Shown: positions 36,848-46,704 of the stretch, piece by piece
How the letters are laid out: every line of letters starts with the position of its first letter
Position numbering within the stretch: position 1 is the stretch's first letter
DNA from: an uncultured Bacteroidota bacterium
Lineage (GTDB): Bacteria; Bacteroidota; Bacteroidia; Chitinophagales; Chitinophagaceae
Length of the DNA: 64,000 nucleotides
NCBI GenBank assembly: GCA_903831575.1
Contig: CAIKYB010000016.1
Location: 1 to 64,000, forward strand
Direction: 5' to 3'
Translations under genes and position numbers: made by a program
Notes under the pieces: model-generated
What the model saw: only the letters and a program-made list of their open reading frames with translations
Database searches by the model: none
Told to the model about the DNA's origin: nothing

Positions 36848-36884
36848 AAAAAGTCCCAATCATTTTAATTAATTGGGACTTTTT
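36848..36884 (-). terminator. Rho-independent terminator after the SusD gene
   Basis: A perfect 13-bp stem (AAAAAGTCCCAAT with ATTGGGACTTTTT) and an 11-nt loop. T-runs occur on both strands; it lies 42 nt beyond the susD-like stop and upstream of the histidine kinase, separating the two units. Confidence 0.85.
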
Positions 36885-36925
36885 AAAAAACTTATCAGCT
36901 TATTTAAATACAAATGACAATTTGA

Positions 36926-38392
36926 TTAATACGCATCAAACCATAATTTCTGAGTGATTTGGTCTTTTCCAATAGCTGCAGATGCAGCGGAATAATTTAC
37001 AGCATTTACATTTTGTTCAATAACGGGATAGGTCATTCTAACTAAAATACCGTCTGCCTCATCAGGATTAAATGGATTTGTAGATCCCAAATCTGGGACT
37101 TGAAGCACTGGGAAATCTAATCTTCTGTATTGTGTCCATGCATCAAATCCTCTATTATACAAAGCAAACCAAGATTGAAGTCCGATTTTTTGTTTGTAAT
37201 TACCTGGTGCGGTTAAATAGTTCACGCTTGGTTGAGAGCGATAGGCTTGAGCATCTGCTGATGATCCGCCCCATTCTTGAAAAGATGCATCAATAGCTGC
37301 ATTATAATGACCTTGCGCAGTTCCTGTAATAGGATATCCTCTTTCAATAGCTTCCGCTTTTAATAACTCCATTTCTGCGTAACTAAAAAAAGTATGAGGC
37401 ATTAATGGATCTGCAACTTTATTGGAGGGAACAGAATAGTCCTTATAATTTGGGACTTTAACTCCTTGGGCTTGTCCTAAATAAAGAGTGTCTGCATTTT
37501 TTTCAAAAAAGAAAGCAAGTCTTATAGAATCATTATATGCCAATAAAGAATCAATAAATGGTGCGGCGCCCACGAAGTCGTGTCTTTGGCTTTGTACCAA
37601 TTCTACCCAAACAGGATTTGTATTTGGAGGAGCTGCCAGATATTTCATCATTATGTTTTCGTCGTTAGAAGAAATTACATAAGGTGCAGCATCTACAACC
37701 ATTGTAGTAGATTTTGTTGGATTAACATCTGCAATTAACATTCCCATTCTCATTTTTAAGCTATACCCGAATTTTTTCCATCCGCTTATATCATCGTGTA
37801 GTAAAAGATCTGAACTTCCGTATCCTGTTTCTGTTTCATCTAAATTAGCCAATGCATTATCTAACTTAATAGAGATTGAATCAAATATTACAGCAGCATC
37901 ATCATATTTAGGTTGAATATTCTCTATGTTTAATGCCTCTGTATAAGGAATGTTACCATACGTAGATAGCAACGTATAATAGCTGTAAACGATCATCATT
38001 TCATTAATAGCTACTCTGTTTTGTATTTGTGCTGGAGTTAATGTCAACGTTTCCGTTTCAGCAACTTTTGAAGCTTCCAATAAATCTTTAATTACATCTT
38101 TGTAAAAAGTCGACCACCATCTGTCTGAAATACTTCTTCCATTGATATTATAGCGAGTTTCATCTCTGTAAGTGGTTTCTGTCCAATACTGGGTCCATAG
38201 TCTGAAATTATTATCGGAAACACTTGTACTTGCCATTTCATCAGACAAGTTTAGTGTTGCATTTGCAAACAGGGATCCTGAAGATACTTTCAAAGGATTT
38301 GTTGTAATATTATTATAGTCAGTAATTTCTTTGCTACAAGATGTCAAAAGCATAATACCTGACATCGTCAATATGTTGAATATTCTTTTCAT
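36926..38392 (-). CDS. SusD/RagB-like outer-membrane lipoprotein
   Basis: 488 residues. The lipoprotein signal ends LLTSC with lipidated Cys19. MASTSVSDNNFRLWTQYWTETT and NRVAINEMMIVYSYYTLLSTYGNIPY (TPR-like helices), then DIENIQ-type loops and PDEADGILVRMTYPV near the end are typical of the SusD-like branch annotated as nutrient-binding. It caps the SusC-like pore 22 bp upstream and binds the substrate at the surface. The last residues (QITQKLWFDAY) are also typical. No glycoside hydrolase is adjacent, so the ligand need not be a polysaccharide. Confidence 0.92.
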   Translation of the reverse strand: MKRIFNILTMSGIMLLTSCSKEITDYNNITTNPLKVSSGSLFANATLNLSDEMASTSVSDNNFRLWTQYWTETTYRDETRYNINGRSISDRWWSTFYKDVIKDLLEASKVAETETLTLTPAQIQNRVAINEMMIVYSYYTLLSTYGNIPYTEALNIENIQPKYDDAAVIFDSISIKLDNALANLDETETGYGSSDLLLHDDISGWKKFGYSLKMRMGMLIADVNPTKSTTMVVDAAPYVISSNDENIMMKYLAAPPNTNPVWVELVQSQRHDFVGAAPFIDSLLAYNDSIRLAFFFEKNADTLYLGQAQGVKVPNYKDYSVPSNKVADPLMPHTFFSYAEMELLKAEAIERGYPITGTAQGHYNAAIDASFQEWGGSSADAQAYRSQPSVNYLTAPGNYKQKIGLQSWFALYNRGFDAWTQYRRLDFPVLQVPDLGSTNPFNPDEADGILVRMTYPVIEQNVNAVNYSAASAAIGKDQITQKLWFDAY

Positions 38393-38414
38393 AAAAGTTA
38401 TTTTAAAATATTTA

Positions 38415-41400
38415 TTAAAGTTTTATTTTAACATTAAACCCAATTGATCTAACTCCTGGATAGCTACCACACTGAACACCTTGCAGATTTCCAGATCCAA
38501 AACTATCTTCGGGATCAGCATAAGGAAGGTTCTTGTGAAGAATAGCAAGATTTCTTCCAATTAAAGAAAGCTCTATTCCTTTTATATACTTGTTGAATTT
38601 ATCGCTAAACTTCTTCATTGGTAAGGAATAACCTATTGATAAATCTCTTAGTTTTATATAACTAGCATCGTATACAAATCTTTTATCAGGCGCTGAGACG
38701 TAACTATCAATACTTCCATATTCGCTTATGTCAACACGAATAGTATTCACTTGTCCATCTGCAGTAACCCCATCTCTGATAATTCCACCGCCATCGGCCA
38801 AAGTATTTCTTATTGGGTTGCCTAAATCATTTAAGCCGGCAGTTTCTTCATACAATCCACCTGCCAAGCCATAATACATATCAGTAGAGAATACATCTCC
38901 ACCTTTTCTGATATCTATTAAGAAACTTAATGAAATATTTTTATAAGTAAACTTGTTGGTAATTCCTGCCAACCAATCAGGATTCATGTTTCCTATTGTA
39001 TTGTTATTCTTTGGTGTAATTAAATAATTACCATCTTCATCTACGGTTGGTTTACCATTTGTATAGATATAGTCTGTTCCATGAATTGTTCCGTAAGCTT
39101 CATTTAAAGTAGCATTCAATGTAATGCTGCCTTGAAAAGACCCCAAAACGATGTTATCGACATCTCCATATAATTTCAATACTTTACTATTGTTTTTAGT
39201 GAAATTCACGTTTACATCCCATGCAAAGTTTTTGCTTTTAATAGGAGTACCATATATTGCCAATTCTATTCCTTTATTTTGGATGGTTCCAGAGTTTACA
39301 TATTTTTTGCTGTAGCCAGTTGCGGTAGAAATTGTTAATGGAAGAATCTGATCAATTGTTTTTGCTTGATAATATGTAGCATCAAAGCCTACTCTAGATT
39401 GAAGAAACGACATTTCCAATCCAAGCTCAGTGCTTTGTGTTTTTTCTGGCTTCAACCCTTCATTATTTTTAGTGCTCAACACTGAAAATAAAGCTGTTCC
39501 ATTGAAAGAAGATGATTCATCGGTTGCATAATAATCCTTAACAGAAAACAATGGGGCATCCCCACCAACTTCAGCAAAATTCAATCTTAGTTTTCCGTAG
39601 CTAATCCAATCTTTTTTAAGGTATTTGGAAAAAATAAATCCGCCTGAAACAGAAGGGTAATAATAAACATTGTTATCCTTTGGCAAAGTAGATGAACGAT
39701 CTCTGCGAATAGTTGCATCTAAAATAAATGCATCAAGATAAGTAAGAGTTGCACCAGCGAAAATGCCTTCCACTCTTTTAGTTCCTTCAAATTGAGTAGG
39801 AGGTTCTGGTGTATTAATAGAGTTAGATAATGTATACAAATCCGGTATACCTAAGCCTCCATTAGTAATGGCATCTAGGCTAGAGGATTTTTGCATACGC
39901 GTATTTGAACCCAATAATGCTTTTAAATTAAGGTCATCTGGTAAATTCCATTCCGCATTAGCTAAAAGATCAAAATTAACTTCTTTGAAATTCTTGCTGA
40001 ATCTTCTATAGTAAGGAACACTGATGCTAGTTACGGCTTTTCGTTCTTCATTTAAATCGTTATAATTATCAATAGAAACTTTTGCTGTAAGATTTAACCA
40101 GCTATACGCTTTGTAGGTAACAAATGCATTCCCAAAATAGCGCTCTCTAGAATCTGTTTCTACGTTTTTGTATCTGGTAAAATAAGGGTTATCCCAATAG
40201 GCAGGAGCTAGGTCTCCGTCAGGACCATAATTCATATTCCAAGTAGCATTAGCATGGTTCATAAAATAAGCACTCTTCAATTCTGTAACATCCACGTTTA
40301 CTTGCCACCACTGTCTGAAATTAGTCATCACATTTGAAGCATTGTCACCATCATACCCGGTGGAGTATCGTCCTTTACCATTTATTTTAGAATAATTAGC
40401 AGCAACACCAATGTTAACCTGATCATTTAATTTATAAGAAGAAGAAAAGTTTAATAAATCTTTATCTATGCTACTATTAGGCAATACTCCTTTTTCATTA
40501 TTACGTGTGAATCCTAAAGTAAGGCTTCCCTTATCATTTCCGGTTTCAAGAAAAATACTGTTGTTATAAGAAACTGGTTTTTCAAAGAAGGCAGAAGGAT
40601 CGTTTTTTGCTGCCACCCAAGGTGTTGCTTGGCCATATGTAGGAGAACCAGGTATAAAGGCACCCCATTGGTAAACTTGCAAAGAAGGATCAAAAGCTGT
40701 ACCCCATGATGCATCATCATACGTAGGGGCTATGTTATCATCGATTCCATCTCCATTAATATCTTGTGCATCAAAATATGATCCATAACCAGCACCGTAT
40801 TTCTTTTGGTATTTAGGGAAGGTATTTCTTAAGATGGAGCTTACATTAAACCCTGTATTAATTGTTATGCCCAATCCTTTTTTTCCTTTTTTGGTATTAA
40901 TTAAAATAGCTCCATTGCTTCCTCTTGATCCATAAAGTGCAGAGGCTGCAGCTCCTTTAAGAATGGTTATATTTTCAATGTCATCGGGATTGATATCAGC
41001 AGCACCACTACCATAATCATAACCACCACCGCCAGTAGATTGATAAGACGAGTTGTTGGTTGAATTGTCAAAAGGCATTCCATCTACAACAAATAGTGCT
41101 TGGTTATTTCCTGTAAGTGATTTGTAACCTCTCAATACAACATTGGTTGAGCCTCCCATGGTATTGTTTTGTCTTATTTCTAATCCCGCTACTTTTCCGC
41201 TAAGGTTGGTAACAAAATTGCCAACTCTGTTTTTATTGACATCATCTCCTGCAAGTTTTTGTGCAGCATAAGGAAGAGTGTTTTTAGATCTGGTAATACC
41301 CATCGCCGTAACGATAACCTCTCCCATATTTTTCACATCTTTTGATAGAGAGATGTTCATTAAATTTTCTGTTAGTTTTACATTTTTGGTAATGAAACCA

Positions 41401-41627
41401 ACACCCGAAATTTCAAGCCTTTGATTGCCTTCTTTATTTAAGGTAATACTAAAGCTACCATCGGTTTTGGTAGCAACAGCATTGGTCGATCCTTTTTGTT
41501 TTACTGTTATTAAGGAAAGAGGTGAGCCATCTTTTTCATCAATGACCTTGCCTTTGATGACTTCTTGAGCAAAGACATAAGCCTGAGCGCATAATAGCAA
41601 GGTTAGTAGTGTTGTAAGTTTTTTCAT
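38415..41627 (-). CDS. SusC/RagA-family TonB-dependent outer-membrane transporter
   Basis: 1070 residues. Signal peptide (LTTLLTLLLCAQAYVFAQ). A carboxypeptidase-regulatory-like domain (about 22-100, IKGKVIDEKDGSPL) is followed by the plug: EVIVTAMGITRSKNTLPYA, VSGK-type LSGKVAGLEIRQN, VDGMPFDNS and the SusC signature ILKGAAASALYGSRGSNGAI. The rest is β-barrel, ending GVRSIGFNVKIKL. It imports a substrate with the SusD-like lipoprotein using TonB energy. No anti-sigma or hybrid two-component sensor is adjacent, and there is no N-terminal secretin domain linking it to one. Confidence 0.95.
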   Translation of the reverse strand: MKKLTTLLTLLLCAQAYVFAQEVIKGKVIDEKDGSPLSLITVKQKGSTNAVATKTDGSFSITLNKEGNQRLEISGVGFITKNVKLTENLMNISLSKDVKNMGEVIVTAMGITRSKNTLPYAAQKLAGDDVNKNRVGNFVTNLSGKVAGLEIRQNNTMGGSTNVVLRGYKSLTGNNQALFVVDGMPFDNSTNNSSYQSTGGGGYDYGSGAADINPDDIENITILKGAAASALYGSRGSNGAILINTKKGKKGLGITINTGFNVSSILRNTFPKYQKKYGAGYGSYFDAQDINGDGIDDNIAPTYDDASWGTAFDPSLQVYQWGAFIPGSPTYGQATPWVAAKNDPSAFFEKPVSYNNSIFLETGNDKGSLTLGFTRNNEKGVLPNSSIDKDLLNFSSSYKLNDQVNIGVAANYSKINGKGRYSTGYDGDNASNVMTNFRQWWQVNVDVTELKSAYFMNHANATWNMNYGPDGDLAPAYWDNPYFTRYKNVETDSRERYFGNAFVTYKAYSWLNLTAKVSIDNYNDLNEERKAVTSISVPYYRRFSKNFKEVNFDLLANAEWNLPDDLNLKALLGSNTRMQKSSSLDAITNGGLGIPDLYTLSNSINTPEPPTQFEGTKRVEGIFAGATLTYLDAFILDATIRRDRSSTLPKDNNVYYYPSVSGGFIFSKYLKKDWISYGKLRLNFAEVGGDAPLFSVKDYYATDESSSFNGTALFSVLSTKNNEGLKPEKTQSTELGLEMSFLQSRVGFDATYYQAKTIDQILPLTISTATGYSKKYVNSGTIQNKGIELAIYGTPIKSKNFAWDVNVNFTKNNSKVLKLYGDVDNIVLGSFQGSITLNATLNEAYGTIHGTDYIYTNGKPTVDEDGNYLITPKNNNTIGNMNPDWLAGITNKFTYKNISLSFLIDIRKGGDVFSTDMYYGLAGGLYEETAGLNDLGNPIRNTLADGGGIIRDGVTADGQVNTIRVDISEYGSIDSYVSAPDKRFVYDASYIKLRDLSIGYSLPMKKFSDKFNKYIKGIELSLIGRNLAILHKNLPYADPEDSFGSGNLQGVQCGSYPGVRSIGFNVKIKL

Positions 41628-41764
41628 AGCCTGAAATGATTTTGTAATGAATAGAAGTACAAGCGAATTTAGTAAAGTTGTACGATTTTTTACTTTTTAA
41701 AACTGATTTAGATATCATTAAAAAAATTATCGATTATTTATTTAATAAGCGAGATAAAGAAGGC

Positions 41765-41787
41765 GCCTCTTTGATGAAAAAAGAGGC
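41765..41787. repeat. Inverted repeat GCCTCTTT-N7-AAAGAGGC
   Basis: An 8-bp perfect dyad 138 bp upstream of the susC start, within the 519-bp divergent gap 41628-42146. No T-run follows on either strand. It may be a leader hairpin or operator. The rest of the gap is A/T-rich with no ORF I would support; near-consensus -7 elements occur (for example TACTTCTG at 42127) but none is convincing. Confidence 0.4.
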
Positions 41788-42146
41788 ATGAATACCTATA
41801 TTAATCTAATCTTATTTGTCTCGAAAGTTTATTCTGTCAATATTACATTCAGCTAAAGAAAAAAGCTTTTTAAAAAGTTGTTCTTGTATCCAAGTAAAAA
41901 TCATGTGCAATATTAAAAAAAGAAATCGATGCATTCTTTGACCTAAGGTGTATTGAGTACTATCTCTTTTACTCATTAATAAAGATAAATCTCTTAATAC
42001 TATAATATTGAATTGTACTCTTGCTTCAAATTGTACTGAAGTATTGAAAAATACAGAAAATAAAAGTAGTTTTTTATTTATATTAATAAGGATTTAACTT
42101 CATATAGTAATATTATTAAAATGCAGTACTTCTGTGTTCGTTAAAT

Positions 42147-44096
42147 ATGAGGGAACCGTTTTTAATAATTGAAAAAATGAACGCTATGCCTTCTAGAAAA
42201 AATATTTTCGTAATAACGTTTTTGTTTGCTGTTCTTTTATCATTGTCATCAAATATTAAAGCTCAGAATTCGGTCCTTATCAATTTTGGTAGCAATACTT
42301 GTTCCGGCTCTTATGATGCTAGTTTTTCTCTGATTAAAAATCCATTAACTTCTACTCCTATTCTTCTTTGTAATTGTGATTTGAGCAATCAACTGGTTGA
42401 CTATTTCAATGTATTTGTAGCATACAATCCTAAAAACAATAAAGTATATATTGCTGACATAAGGAATGGAATAGAAACGAAAATATGGGTGCTCGATGTT
42501 GGGCTACCTGGTGATATGCAGTGTCCTTCTTCCATTCCAGTTAACCCTACCTATTCCTATAGCTATATTTCCAATAATTTTGAATTTGATAATAACGGAG
42601 ATTTGTGGTCGTTTTCAAATTACAACCCTAGTACAGGGCAATGCAATTTGGATAAATTTGATGTAAACACTGGAGAGGTTCTTAATACGAGAGTATTACA
42701 ATTCCCAGGGGGAAATTATCCTAATACTATAGAGAGTGGAGACTTATGTATTTTACCTAACGGAAGAATGTTTGCTACTTTAGGATATGGCCCATCAAGA
42801 TTATTTGAAATCACCAACTATAGTACATCAACAAATGCTTCAGCAAATTTTTTGTCCTACATTCCAAAGGATTGTTATGGCATTGCCTATATTAACGGCG
42901 TTCTGGAAATTGCTGGAAATGATTTTTTTCAAGGATGTTATTACTTTGATTATAACATCAGTTCTGGTAGGTTAGGTGCAGAAAAAGCTTTTCAAGTAGG
43001 TAATTCACCAATAGACAATACCAGCGTCACCCCAGCAATCGGTTGTACAAAACAACTACTTAATGCAACTCAAATTAATAGCAATACCTACGACCTCACT
43101 TATGAAATTCATTTGGAAAATATGGGAAATATGATCATGAATCATACAGATTTAAAAGATGATTTGGGTATAGTATTTGGAGCAAATAATGTTTCGAACG
43201 TACATACAAGTTTTGTTTCGGGGGCCAACGCAAATGGATTTACTTTAAATCCCAACTATAATGGCACAACAGTAACTTCTATTTTAAATCCTAATCAAGA
43301 TTTGCCCAATAAAATTTTCAATAACCCTAATTATTTTTTTAAAGTTTTATTACAATGCAGGGTTACCAATTTACAATCGGGTGTTGTGTATTTAAATAGT
43401 GCTACCTGTAAAGGAGACGTAGGGTCCAATACTAATTTTTCTTTAGTGGAAGTTACCGACTCTTCCAATAATGGAGATTACACCGTTGTTGATCCTAACA
43501 AAAATGGAATTTCCAATGAACCTTTAGAAAACATTCCTACGCCATTTACTATGGGGGCCTTGCCTGTAAAATTTATTTCAATAACGGCAAAACTGATTAC
43601 TGACAAATCTTCAAAACTTAATTGGAAAGTTGCTACTCCAATGATTAATGCAGCTTTATTCTCTATCGAGTTTAGTCAAAATGCATTAAACTGGAATTCT
43701 TTAGGAACACTTATGATTAGTGATTATAATAAGGGAGATTATGAATTCATTCATTCTGCTATTCCTGTAGGAAATTTATTTTACCGTATCAAACAAATTG
43801 ATATTGATGGTTCTTTCATTTATAGTAAAATAGTGTTTCTTCAAAATGCTTTAGGAGAAAATAATTATCTGATTTATCCTAATCCATCTTCTGCTGTATT
43901 AACAATAGCTGCTGGCACAATTACAGAGAAAGTGCAAGTAAAACTTTATGATGCACTTGGAAGATTGATTTGGAATCAGTTTTTTAGAAACCCTGTTGTA
44001 AAAATTAATACAACCCAATTACCCGATGGCTCCTATTTTTTAAATATCATAGATGAAAAAAACAGCTTGATGAAAAAAATTATCATCAAGCATTAA
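42147..44096 (+). CDS. T9SS type A sorting domain-containing secreted protein
   Basis: 649 residues. The signal peptide is IFVITFLFAVLLSLSSNIKAQ; internal ATGs at 42177 and 42186 would give a normal-length leader and may be the true start. The middle has a β-propeller-like stretch (NNKVYIADIRNGIETKIWVL, FEFDNNGDLWSFSNYN), then a DUF11-like conserved-repeat domain (LENMGNMIMNHTDLKDDLG, YTVVDPNKNG). The C-terminal 80 residues are a T9SS type A sorting domain (YLIYPNPSSAVLTI, LPDGSYFLNII, MKKIIIKH). Surface-attached or released; function unknown. It diverges from the susC gene. Confidence 0.88.
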   Translation: MREPFLIIEKMNAMPSRKNIFVITFLFAVLLSLSSNIKAQNSVLINFGSNTCSGSYDASFSLIKNPLTSTPILLCNCDLSNQLVDYFNVFVAYNPKNNKVYIADIRNGIETKIWVLDVGLPGDMQCPSSIPVNPTYSYSYISNNFEFDNNGDLWSFSNYNPSTGQCNLDKFDVNTGEVLNTRVLQFPGGNYPNTIESGDLCILPNGRMFATLGYGPSRLFEITNYSTSTNASANFLSYIPKDCYGIAYINGVLEIAGNDFFQGCYYFDYNISSGRLGAEKAFQVGNSPIDNTSVTPAIGCTKQLLNATQINSNTYDLTYEIHLENMGNMIMNHTDLKDDLGIVFGANNVSNVHTSFVSGANANGFTLNPNYNGTTVTSILNPNQDLPNKIFNNPNYFFKVLLQCRVTNLQSGVVYLNSATCKGDVGSNTNFSLVEVTDSSNNGDYTVVDPNKNGISNEPLENIPTPFTMGALPVKFISITAKLITDKSSKLNWKVATPMINAALFSIEFSQNALNWNSLGTLMISDYNKGDYEFIHSAIPVGNLFYRIKQIDIDGSFIYSKIVFLQNALGENNYLIYPNPSSAVLTIAAGTITEKVQVKLYDALGRLIWNQFFRNPVVKINTTQLPDGSYFLNIIDEKNSLMKKIIIKH

Positions 44097-44161
44097 AATA
44101 ACAGTTTCTTCTTTATATAAAAGGAGAGACCTATATTTTCAACATTGTAAATAAAATAATC

Positions 44162-44563
44162 ATGAAACTCAATATTGAAACTCCCGCCTTACTTTTTTCT
44201 GCAGCAACTTTAATATTACTAGCCTACACGAATCGTTTTCTTACTATTGCTCAACTTATAAGAGAACTAAAAAAAACATACAAAAAAGAAGTGAATAAAA
44301 ATATATTGCTTGAAATAAAAAATCTTAACCTCCGATTAACACTTATTCGTTACATGCAATTGATGGGAGTGCTTTGTCTTTTTCTTTCGGTATTGGCGAT
44401 GTTGGTATTGTTTTTGGAACACCATCATTTGGGGATTTATCTTTTCGGAAGCAGTATCTTATGCCTGTTAACTTCTTTGGGTATTTCCTTTTGGGAAATC
44501 AGTATTTCAGTAAATGCATTAAAATTGCATTTAAAGGATTTGAGTACTGAAGATGAATTATAA
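44162..44563 (+). CDS. DUF2721-family membrane protein
   Basis: 133 residues. One N-terminal and two C-terminal membrane helices flank a basic cytoplasmic segment. TPALLFSAATLILLAYTNRFL and the stretch LIRYMQLMGVLCLFLSVLAM, then ISFWEISISVNAL, match DUF2721, a small family of unknown function with three to four TM helices. It lies 65 bp after the T9SS protein gene, but no functional link is apparent. Confidence 0.82.
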   Translation: MKLNIETPALLFSAATLILLAYTNRFLTIAQLIRELKKTYKKEVNKNILLEIKNLNLRLTLIRYMQLMGVLCLFLSVLAMLVLFLEHHHLGIYLFGSSILCLLTSLGISFWEISISVNALKLHLKDLSTEDEL

Positions 44564-44692
44564 ATAAAGAAAGAGATGTAGCTGTTGCATGAAACGAAAA
44601 AATCATGAGGGCTTATAATCAGAATAGACTTTTTAATTAAAGCATTTTAAGAGCAATAATAATATAGGGTACGAAATTAGAAACTTATCTAT

Positions 44693-45256
44693 TTAGTTTT
44701 CTGGGAACTTATCTTTTGTCAGTTCAGACCAGTTCATAAATTCCTGGTTTTCATCATTCATATTTGTGGTAAGCATGAGATTTGCTAATCTTAAAAAGGT
44801 ATCGCCATAGGGTTGAGTTATTGGAATGGTATATTTAAAACTATCTTTTTCAAAATGCAAACTGGCAACCCGAAAATTATTCATTTTTTGTAAAAAAGAC
44901 TCTTCTACCATTGTTCTAAATTCGATTTGTTCTCCAGTGTTAAAAAAATCAGCATTATTGATATTTAAAAAAGAAAACAATTCGCCGTCATTAAAATGAA
45001 TTTTCATCACAAAATTAGCATTTACATAAATTGGTTTAGGTGATTTAAATAAATAGGAAATCGCGTAGTAGTTTTTACTTTCTTGATTAAAGATTAATCC
45101 CCAGCTTTGGCAAGCTGCATTTCCAACGGCAACAGTATCTATTGTTGTATATACCGTTACTTCACAAGTGCTGTCGTCAACGTCTCTTTTATAAATACTT
45201 TGTCCATTTGAAATTGCAGAATTGAAGACCATTATGATCAGTATGAATTTATACAT
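44693..45256 (-). CDS. Hypothetical secreted protein
   Basis: 187 residues. A signal peptide (FILIIMVFNSAISNGQ) is followed by a β-rich domain with two cysteines (DDSTCEVTVYTT, NAACQSWGLIF) that could form a disulfide. No family recognised. It is probably cotranscribed with the secreted protein gene 40 bp upstream (45297-45659). Confidence 0.65.
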   Translation of the reverse strand: MYKFILIIMVFNSAISNGQSIYKRDVDDSTCEVTVYTTIDTVAVGNAACQSWGLIFNQESKNYYAISYLFKSPKPIYVNANFVMKIHFNDGELFSFLNINNADFFNTGEQIEFRTMVEESFLQKMNNFRVASLHFEKDSFKYTIPITQPYGDTFLRLANLMLTTNMNDENQEFMNWSELTKDKFPEN

Positions 45257-45296
45257 AGCTTTTGTTTTTGGTAAAGAATAATTGTATGCTTATAAA

Positions 45297-45659
45297 TTAT
45301 TCCTTTTTTTGCTGAAGACTGTTTTGTGTAACATTAAATTTAAAATCTAACGATACCGGTGAGATGCCAAACTCCGGAATGCTATATTCATAAGTATCAT
45401 CTGCATTCGGAATTCTTACAATATAGCTTTCTCCAGTTGATAGCGTGCATGTAGCTTTACCCTCCTTATTAGTTGACGTCTTTTTAGAGTCCTTTGGATT
45501 AGCATTTTCAAAAGTAACTAGCGTTGAGATTGGTTTCCCTTCTTTGTTTGTAATCGTAAGTTTAACAATTATAGAATCTGAAGAAATTGTTGGCGTTTGC
45601 GCTATGCTGCTGTTTATTAAAAAAAATAATATTGTGAAAATAAAAATAATATTTTTCAT
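45297..45659 (-). CDS. Small secreted protein with carboxypeptidase-regulatory-like fold
   Basis: 120 residues. Signal peptide IIFIFTILFFLINSSIAQ. The mature part (LTITNKEGKPISTLVTFEN, TNKEGKATCTLSTGESYIV, VSLDFKFNV) reads as a single Ig-like transthyretin or carboxypeptidase-regulatory domain. Likely periplasmic or surface; partner unknown. First gene of a two-gene minus-strand unit. Confidence 0.65.
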   Translation of the reverse strand: MKNIIFIFTILFFLINSSIAQTPTISSDSIIVKLTITNKEGKPISTLVTFENANPKDSKKTSTNKEGKATCTLSTGESYIVRIPNADDTYEYSIPEFGISPVSLDFKFNVTQNSLQQKKE

Positions 45660-46082
45660 ACTTATGTTGGTTTTTTAATTTGGTTAAATCCTATACCCCT
45701 AATTATCTTCTTGATTAGTAAAAGAGTTTTTATGGTTATTTATAGTACTAATTTTAAGGAAGAAAATTAGTAACTGCAATAAAATTAAATTGGAATAAAA
45801 AAACTAATTAGAAAAAGTTGGAGGGGTATAAAAGTTTAATCAATAAAGAATTTTTTTTCTTGAATTGAATCTACTTCTAAAAATTTATTACGCTGTACAA
45901 AAAAATGTTAAAGTAAAATTAGGGAGTGCTAAATTTTAAAAAAATCAATGTAAAAGATGCCCTCTTTAATAAAAGCTAGTGATGGTGGATTTTAAATACT
46001 TAGTTTTGACCAGTAAAAAATTGAACCCGAGTTTTTTTACTCAACATTAATCTTCTTAGGAATCTTTACAAAATTAATAGTC
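45660..46082. other. 423-bp intergenic region, no gene seen
   Basis: Very A/T-rich, many stops in all frames, and divergent genes on either side. I see no hairpin, repeat or convincing -7 element. Confidence 0.5.
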
Positions 46083-46550
46083 ATGATCAACTATGATAGA
46101 ATGATTCAATTGGCAGAAACGGTATTTAACAGTAAAGCAGATACCAATCAATTGGATGTGGATGAAGATGTAATCAGTCACTTGAAAAGTATTCATCCAG
46201 CTACTTTATCAGAATATAATGATGAGAATGGACCCGCTGTGTGGATTTTGATGATCCCTACAACGATAGATTTAATGAATAGATTTTTAGAAAATGATAT
46301 ATCAGAAAAAGAGTTGTACGAATTAACGCCAAAGAATATTCAATATGAATCTATTTACCTATGCTCAGCCTTGGTTCTTGAGGAATTTAGACGAAAAGGG
46401 ATTGCAAAAAAATTAACCCTTAGTGCTATAGAAAGCATTAGAAAAGATCATCCAATAAAATATTTATTTATCTGGCCATTTAGTGAGGAAGGGCTTTCAC
46501 TTGCAGAAAAGGTAGCCGGTTCTACGCAAATACCTTTAAAAATAAAATAG
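46083..46550 (+). CDS. GNAT-like acetyltransferase
   Basis: 155 residues. The C-terminal half has the acetyl-CoA-binding pattern of motif A (YLCSALVLEEFRRKGIAKKL with the RxxGIA loop), then TLSAIESIRKDHPIKYLFIW. The N-terminal half is acidic and less typical, so this may be a divergent or regulatory member. Substrate unknown. Single gene. Confidence 0.65.
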   Translation: MINYDRMIQLAETVFNSKADTNQLDVDEDVISHLKSIHPATLSEYNDENGPAVWILMIPTTIDLMNRFLENDISEKELYELTPKNIQYESIYLCSALVLEEFRRKGIAKKLTLSAIESIRKDHPIKYLFIWPFSEEGLSLAEKVAGSTQIPLKIK

Positions 46551-46704
46551 ACGGTTCAGTAATTTATTTTACTATCTAATCTGGGTTTAATTTCAGTCAG
46601 TATAAAATAAATAAAGGCGTTAAAGAGGAGAATTTTAAGAATGAGAATCAATAAGATATTTTTCTAACGTTAAAAAATAATACAGAAACTTTACTCAAAT
46701 TTTA

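Noticed and set aside
41765-41787. Hairpin GCCTCTTT/AAAGAGGC as a terminator
   Set aside because: No T-run follows on either strand and no gene ends nearby; kept only as an inverted repeat.
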